Assembly (NCBI GenBank): GCA_033557835.1
Contig: JAWQRO010000293.1
Span: 1 to 44,143 of the forward strand
Length of the DNA: 44,143 nt
Direction of reading: 5' to 3'
Source: Helochares maculicollis
Taxonomy: Eukaryota; Arthropoda; Insecta; Coleoptera; Hydrophilidae
Positions 1 to 8,000 of this stretch are shown here, one piece after another. The position numbers were made by a program, and so were the translations under genes. The notes under the pieces are model-generated. The model was not told where the DNA came from, did not search any database, and saw only the letters and a list, made by a program, of their open reading frames with translations. Every line of letters begins with the position of its first letter. The stretch's first letter is position 1.

Positions 1-548
1 ATAACGAGAATGTAGATGAATTGGTCAAATTAGCAACTAACAATAAAGAGATACATAAAAATTTTCTAACCGGCTGTGAAGTGATATCTCTTATTAAGAA
101 AGACATAGTGATTAATCAATAGCAAGCACAATGGGAACACTATATAGAGAAGAGTGGTACACCACGATAACCAGGATGAAATTCGGGCATGGCACCTTCC
201 CAGCTCATCTTTACAAACTGAAAATGATTAACTCTCCAGTATGCACGTGCGGATATTACAGAGCAGACCTGAACCATCTAATCTTACAGTGCCCTAACAG
301 CAGAACCGCCATTGACGGTTTCTTAGAGACAATCCAAAACATAGACAGAACCTTTCAGCTGCCAACTTCAGTAATTTACATACTACAAACCAACAAATTT
401 AAAATAATTGAAGCCCTTTATGAACACACTAAAAAAAATAATTTAATGATATGACTCCACCTATTCCACCTACTGTTCCAAGAATCGATTTGTATAACTA
501 TAGTAGGGCTATATGGGCTATGATCCCGAAGAAGCATGACAAAAAAAA
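1..548 (+). mobile_element. Decayed 3' end of a non-LTR (LINE) retrotransposon, truncated by the window edge
   Basis: Reading from position 3, the frame resembles the end of a retrotransposon RNase H domain (a stretch like DELVKLAT followed by a helix-rich tail) until a TAG stop at 119-121. After a frame change, 131-454 encodes a tail with W-x(3)-I-T-R-x-K-x-G-H, then the C-x-C-G ... H-L-I-L-x-C-P zinc-binding motif that ends the ORF2 of jockey/I/R1-like elements. An A-run at 541-548 could be the 3' poly(A) tail. The stop and frameshift show it is dead. The family assignment rests on motif recognition only; the exact clade is uncertain. The 5' part lies outside the window. Confidence 0.75.
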
Positions 549-3454
549 CTTTTTTTAGTTGGTTTTCAGTACCAAAATGGTTGTGTTTTTCGTAGTCTGA
601 ATTTGTTTATTCTTGTACTTGGTTTATGCCATGCTATTTCGGCTTTGTATAAGAGTATTATCAATACCGTCATTTTTATTATTGATATGTAAACACAAAA
701 TAGTTTATTGCAATCTTGAGTATTTGCAGTTACTAAATAAGCTTTTATATTCTACTTTATAAATTTATATAACTAAATGGAAGTTATAGTAAGAGGGATC
801 AACCTCAAACAAAGCAATTTATGTAATACACATACGGTAAACAATACATTCAGCTCAATAATAATGAAACGTTTTGTTAAAGTTGATTTTTAAACGAACT
901 TTCACAATTATTAAATTTTATTTCAAACGTTTACCTTTTATACAAATTTAATTCTAAAATTGCTGCAAAACAATAAATGATTTTTCAACAATGCAATTTC
1001 AATTAGTGTTGATAGAAACATAAAATATTCTATAAATGAGAGATAATTTTTTAATTCATAAATCCTATTTTTCGTTTATGTACAACAATAGCTATTGTGA
1101 TCAGATGTACATTCCACAGCTTTTTTCTATTGAAATTAATTTAGTAGGTTTAAAATAAAATCTCACGAAGTAACGTCGAGCACTTCATATTGCTCGAGAA
1201 TATTAAATGCACATAATTACAAAATCGCTTTTTTATATCTAACGCTTGAAAACGTTGACATACCAAATAATTGCATAAACGCTAGTAGGTACATTTTCCA
1301 CTACCAAATCCATTTGCATTCCATTTGCATTTTAAAAACATTCATCCAGTAAAATCATAACGTGCAAGATTGATGCGTTCATTTGAATAAGGCTCACTTT
1401 TTGCATCTTGTGCTCTTGTGTCAGTATATGTGCTACTGATGGAACGCATTCAACTTAAATTATTCGCATAATATAGCAATAAGGAATTGCGAAAAGAAAA
1501 TTTTAAGCAAAATATACGCAAGTAAAAAATTTACATTTTACTTTTATTACCTTTGATAAAACTTTCGTTATTTAAAAAGGAGTCGGCCTGTAAATGCCGA
1601 CACAAATAATTCCTCTGATTGCTGAGACTACTACTCCGGCTTCTCTCTGAATAATTAATGTAGCCTTATCTTATACTTTCCATCTCTGAAAATGTATCCA
1701 TTAAAAAATTAATTAGCAAGAAATATTGAATTATGCAATTTTCTCTCGAGTTTTACATAGATTTATGATTTTTTTGTTTTCCCCAGTGCTAACAGCGTAT
1801 CAAATACTTTTCGTAAATGCATTGATTTTATTAAAAATCTTTTGTCTGATAAAATCAAAGCAATGAACAATACAATTATTTGAAACAATTTATTCAAAAT
1901 AAATTCTAACGCCGAAAATAAATGAGTTAATTAAATTATTCTCCGCTTAAGTACAATGATAATATGCACTAAATTGCAATAATGAAATAAAGCTAAATTT
2001 TCAACTCCAACAGGCCATTCAATTGTGTCTCTATTTAAGCTATTTAGCAAAATAGCAATTTAAATTGCATTTACAGAGATGTAGCACAAAATAATATTTA
2101 GAATATTCAAAATACATATTTGTCAAGTAATGTAAATTACTTTAGTTCATTACGAGCGTATTCCTCTGAGAAATAGATTCACAAAAACCCTACATCTCAA
2201 GATATTCATAGCAGTCATTATATAATTATAATTGCATTAAGTGTACCCACTATGAATATCATACAGATCTAATTTATAACTGTGAATAAGGCAAAATTAA
2301 AGATAGATTAAACTGCAGTTTATTTTAGTACTTTATTGCTAAATGTATTGTGCAGGCCTGAATTTATTATTTATGTCACAATTAAATCTGAATGTGACTA
2401 TATAAAATCAACATACCAATACCTGCCATATAAACAATTCTGCTAATTATATATCTTGTCGCATTGCGTGAAAATTGCCACAGTTGTCAATCAATACGAG
2501 CCAGAAGTAAAGAAAACACTGAGCAATATGGGTTTCTGCTTCTGCGAAATTATAATATTAAATCTACAAACACGCAAATCCAGACGCTATAACGTAGATA
2601 AGAGGAACAAACTAAATTAATTTGTAAATGCGTAGAATACGCAAAGGTTTCTCGCTTCTGCTAAACTCTTTGCTTGCTGAAAAAGCAAATAGTGAGGCAC
2701 TTGCCTGGAGATAAAATGGATAATAAAGGAAAACATTCGCCAGTTATGAAAATTTGCTTAAAACAAGGCTATCAAGGTGGATTGAACTAAATAATATAGA
2801 TTAGCATATTTATTCAAAATTAAATAAAATTGAAATATTAAATGGCGCTCTGTAAAAACTGAGTTGTTGTTTTGAACTGGAAGTGAGTACTTGCTTATAA
2901 TACATTAATATTTTAATGCTTCTACATTTACAATCAAAGTTTGGTGTAAATTATTCTTAACTGAAATGACTAAAGCATGTACAGCCAAAGCTGCACAAAG
3001 AACAACAAAATAGAAAGAGATACTTCCTGATTTATTTATCCATGCTTTCACTTAAATGGGTTTTTGTTTTTATTCTTAGTATAAATCTTGCAGGAGCTGA
3101 AAATTTACTGCTAAATGCTAACATAAATATCTGTAATCGAGTTTTGTAACATAAAAATTCAATTTTGAATATCATGTCTGCGCTGTTGAAACAGTGAGGA
3201 AACCGGAAGTGGAAATTTAATTTTGTCAGCTTTTTATCCTTATTAAAGTGCTTACTTTATTTGTGGAAAGTACTCCGTCATTTACAAAAAATTGCTTGCA
3301 AATATGAAGGGGCTACGTTTTTAACCTCAGTGATTTTTTGTGGAAACCATTAAATATAATTATTTATAATTATTTCGGTTGGGCAATTAATGCCTTTTCT
3401 TGATATAATATTTGACTTGGGTAAATATTAGGGGTATTTCCTAAGCAATATCCC

Positions 3455-3464
3455 TGGAAAACCC
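3455..3464 (-). promoter_or_regulatory. Candidate Dorsal (NF-kB) site
   Basis: On the minus strand this decamer reads GGGTTTTCCA, a full match to the Dorsal consensus GGGWWWWCCM. It lies about 1.4 kb downstream of the tld stop codon. Drosophila tld is repressed ventrally through Dorsal sites, but those are upstream of the gene. A single match in 44 kb is weak evidence. Confidence 0.25.
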
Positions 3465-4472
3465 TGGCACCAAAATCACGTACGTGTGGCTGTGGAAGCT
3501 TCCACATTATTGGTTGTAATATTCATGAGCATCTTATCCCTAGAATCCTTGGGCTGGAAGTATTTGGCTTTAGTGCATGGGAAGGCGATTTGGACGAGTC
3601 TCCTCCAAAGTGAACTTTAGATATTGGAATTTCATATCAGTTTGTCTTTACATTATTAGAAATATTATTGTCTTGTACTACCGCAATATCCCTATGATCG
3701 GAAATAAAATCTGCCTAAATTGGCACGGATTCTTCTCGATTTCTTATTCAAATATTTGTCTGATCGCTTCCCGCAGCGACCACAGCTACCGCTCTTTGAA
3801 AATCGATTTAAATTTTACATGGCCAATTTAAACTCATTAATTTTTAATTTTCGTGAAAATTTAATTTTAATCAAGTTAATTTTGCTGAATATTCCAAGGT
3901 ATCCTTGGTACTAAGCTTTATACGTGTTCGTATTAAAATTTATTCTTGATCGCAATAAAATTTATACCTGAGGCTTATATTTTATGCTTTATCCAGGTAT
4001 ATATTTCATGAATATTAAATTTACAATTTTGTTTCAACTTAGTGTTTTTAACTATAGGACCATTCTTAAGTTATTATTAATGTTACATTCGAAAAAAACA
4101 TGAAGTTCATTTTTTAAAGTCGTGTGAATTTCCTTTATATATTGCCATATTAAATATTTCTATATCAAGGGTTAGCATAAATACATATGTGATATATAAT
4201 ATATATGTATGCAGATATTCCAGTCGAGGGAATGTTAACGGCCCAAACTTTACTATTTATCATCTGAAAGTTGGCTGTATGACATTTCAAGTCATATATT
4301 GTTAGGGTGACATCAACGCATATGGAAACACGCTTAAACTTGCTTTCGTAATTCATTTAAAATAACTATGAAGGGATATTTGATTACAGTCTGGTGAACC
4401 CTGTTCAAATATTGATTTCTCTAATTCCTTAATATTAATGTAAATGAACGTAATTTTTCTTGATTGTTTTTT

Positions 4473-4488
4473 TCATACACGTGTATGA
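4473..4488. repeat. 16-bp perfect palindrome centred on an E-box
   Basis: TCATACACGTGTATGA is its own reverse complement and is centred on CACGTG, the core bound by bHLH factors of the Myc/Max and Clock/Cycle type. It lies 400 bp 3' of the tld stop codon. Confidence 0.5.
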
Positions 4489-4758
4489 CTGTTGAGTGGC
4501 CACTTGCATTTATATGAATCATTATATGATATTTCACATGAAATTCGTTTAAAAGTTTGAAAGTAAATACATCTACATTCCGACGTTCTCAAATAAATAT
4601 TCTGTTTATAAATGTCGGCCCTGTGATATTCACTAGGAGACGTTTCGAAGATATTATAGGAGATTACCTCAGACGTGCATTAGAATATCCGATTTGGTAC
4701 ATGTTAAATCCGATAAAGTAATGGCAAAAGTTTACGTTATGTTTGATTTAGACACACG

Positions 4759-4764
4759 TTTATT
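4759..4764 (-). terminator. Candidate tld polyadenylation signal
   Basis: This is the minus-strand hexamer AATAAA, about 124 nt after the tld TAG stop at 4888-4890. It implies a 3' UTR of roughly 150 nt. In AT-rich DNA the hexamer occurs often by chance, so the assignment rests on position. Confidence 0.45.
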
Positions 4765-4887
4765 ATTCTGCGTTATCTCAAACATAATGAAATTCTAATT
4801 GTTTTGGAGTATAATTCAAGGCTCATTAAAAGCAATATTTTACTTAACTATCTTAAAATTATAAATATTAAATAAATAAAATACATT

Positions 4888-5025
4888 CTATGCTTCTTCT
4901 TCGCTTATTATGTACAATGGCTCTACAGCTTCATATGATATTAAAAAACCCTTTCCTGTATGACTACCATCCGTTCTGAATTTTATCCTTACAGCTCCTT
5001 CATTGGATTCGACAGGCTCTGGGAG
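4888..5025 (-). CDS. tld: tld exon 8: end of CUB5 and C-terminus
   Basis: Encodes residues 933-977 and a TAG stop. The RIKFRTDGSHTGKGFLISYE stretch is the final strand region of CUB5, and the protein ends in an acidic tail S-E-E-E-A. The tok tail (Y-T-S-E-E-V) is similar, which supports this as the true last exon. Confidence 0.9.
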   Translation of the reverse strand, partial: LPEPVESNEGAVRIKFRTDGSHTGKGFLISYEAVEPLYIISEEEA

Positions 5026-8000
5026 CTGAAACAGAAAATATGTGTTAGAAGATATTAAAGTCATTACCCTTGTTGCAATAAAATAAAACCTTTGTGAAAA
5101 AGAAGCAGATTTTCTTCTAATACTTTTATTATAAAAATATATTTTTGTAATTTAATATTTATCGAACAATTTTTTCTGTTATTATTATTAAAATATAAGT
5201 TGAAGCAAAGATTCTGACATAGACTAGATTATATTAAAACTTCCAATCTAAAGAAACAACAACTAGATAAAATTTAGTTTTATAAACAAATCGGAAACCA
5301 CTCAAACACAAAAGTCTATATTTAGCCGTTGTTCATAATTAATATAGTCTATCGCCAAAGTGAAAGCATTTTAATAATATAACGCTAAGTGTACTTATTC
5401 CAAATTTGTAAAAGTTATAAATAACTAAACGATTTTTAAGATACTACATCTTGTCTAAAGGGATGCAGATAAAATGACTGATGTGTGGGCTATGAATTTT
5501 AAGTTTCAATAAAAAGAATTCACTTTTATCTAAGTTACATAACATGAATTGCAAAAACAGCGTGTTCTCAATTTTGTGCGATCTTAGAACTGTCGATTTA
5601 TAGTACTCCTAAAAGATCGTTAAGCTATAAATTTAGGTAACAATATATATTGCGTCGATTGAATATGTTAAATTTAAAAAGAGACTATAACAAAATTTTC
5701 CTATATAAAATATAACAATCTTTTACAGTAAACTAGAATTTAATGTTTTCAAGACTATTCCACACTTTGTTAAGCCAAACTAGTTTCTAATAAAATTACA
5801 TAAATATTATTTTTCAATACTGAAGAGTGTCCACAAACTCAAACAAAAAAAAATTACTTACAGCGTTGCCACAAAATCTTGCGATTTTGATCTCCGAATA
5901 TTCCAAATCGTCTTCGAATTCAACATAATCATTGTCACAACGTGAACTAACTTGCAAGTCTAAGTCTATGAATGTAATTTTGACATTCAAATCAGAAGGC
6001 GGTTGAAGGGTCCAAACACAGTCCATATTGTTGTCATAATTTGACTGTCCATACAATGCATGTGAGTACAGTGACTTTTTTTCTTCATTTACTTTTAGCG
6101 AACCACCACAAATTGTTGAATAACTGGCTTCAAATCCTTTCTTTCCACCATAAGTTGACTCGAAAACCATAAAGAGTTCGTTACCAAATGTGTGGACAAC
6201 CTGAGGAAGCTTGGATCCGCAGTATTTCTGAGATAACGTCAAGGAATTTGTGGAGTTTCCATTATGGAATTGAATATAATCGTACATGCATTCAGGGTGA
6301 TCATCTAATTCAAAATCAATAAATCTAACTCTGATTCGGTGGCCAGGTAGTGTTACGTAATGATAGCCACAAGTCAAAGAACCATCAAATTTGTTTGGAT
6401 AATTTGGACTCTTTATTTGCCCAGCAGGACCTTTAAGTTCGTAAACACATTTCTCTGCGCACTTTTTTTCACTGTCATCTAAAATGTAGCCGGTTCGGCA
6501 AGTGCATGAGTAGACGCCAAATTTGTTATTACAGTAGTGGTCACATCCGTTGTTGGAAATTCCACATCGATCAAGATCTGCAAATAAAATTATCTAGAAT
6601 ATCGAATTTGAGTGTAAGCTCTATAGTCTATTAGCCAGAAGATAAAATAATTTTAAGTTTTATATTGAAAATTAGTCTAAAGCGCGATCACGAATCATTA
6701 TTTTAGTACAGATAAAGATATAAATTTTCAGTTTTAAAGTTAAATTCAAGCAAAATCTATAATTCACGCAAACAAAGTTGTGACCAGTTTTTTTCTAGTA
6801 CTCGAAACAAAACTCAAGCATTTCGAATAAAAAGTGACTTACAATAATTATGGAACATTTTCATCGTTCTACTCACAAGAATAATAAAATGCAGAAAATC
6901 CAGTTGTTTGTATCTGCCTATCAGATATAAAAACAATTCTTAAAATATTGCTTTTCGAGGTGATTGATTTTGGTCCCACAGTCCCGCAGTAAATTCCATG
7001 GCAATCCATTTTCTCTTTGTCAGTTTTACTATAAATTTCAATGCGATCACTGGTACATTCCTCTTTAATGTAATCAAACTCATCTACATCAAAATGCGTA
7101 AAATTTAGGGTAATTAGATATCCAATTCCTGCTCGAATTTCCCATATACATTGTTTATTTGCCGGGTATGGTTCAGGGTATGAGGGAGATGAAAACGTTC
7201 CGTTTTGCATTTCTAGGATTCCTCCACATGACACTAAAAGCATAAATTATCTAAAACTGGTCAATTTGCATATCGGTGGAAAAAGTAAATGAATTGAAGT
7301 CATAAAATAGATCAATAACCTGACAAGAAAGTCACGTATTATAATGTATTGGAAAAAATAATGCAAGAGATATTTCATTAAAGTTTGTGTCGTAAAACAT
7401 ACAGAAAAAATAGAACAATTGTTAAAGTAATTGAAATTAAAAGAAAACAAATTGTTGAAATGCAATCAAAAGGAGATGGAGAAAAAGCGTTTTCTAAAAT
7501 AAAATACTTGCCATCACAATTTTTCCCATCGGCGTTAAGCTCATATCCAATTTTGCAAGCGCACTTATAAGATCCCAAGGTATTGATACATTCATGGCTG
7601 CAGCCATGATCTAAATTTTTGCACTCATCATACTCTTTTAAGATAATAGCCGAAAATCCAGAATGTCCAACATCACTGTCGCTGCTAAATTTAATGAGCA
7701 TAGAATTTGATGTCGATCTGACTTCCGGAGGTAGATTTTGCCCACAAAACTGGCCTAACAAAGGGTTACTGGTGTTTAAGCCATCTCGAACTTCAACGTA
7801 ATCATAATAGCACTTATCATGATTTTCTATGTTGAAAGCTTGGAATTTTAGAGCTACTTGGAATCCTTCAGGCACTTTCAGTTTCCAAATGCACCGCTTA
7901 TTGGGTCGATATTCCATGGGATAATTAGGTGACTCAAGATGTTCTTCAGTTTCTACGAAGAGCTCTCCTCCACAAACAGCTTCATAGCTAGCAGTGAACC

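Larger units (their letters stand above)
549..4758. other. AT-rich DNA 3' of tld, no gene recognised
   Basis: About 4.2 kb between the retrotransposon relic and the end of tld. The few open frames (for example 3577-3831 plus and 4165-4356 minus) are short, rich in codons expected from AT-rich DNA, and resemble no family I recognise. Local features worth noting are a Dorsal/NF-kB-like decamer at 3455-3464 and a 16-bp palindrome around a CACGTG E-box at 4473-4488. The region could hold 3' regulatory DNA of tld, but nothing here proves function. Confidence 0.6.
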
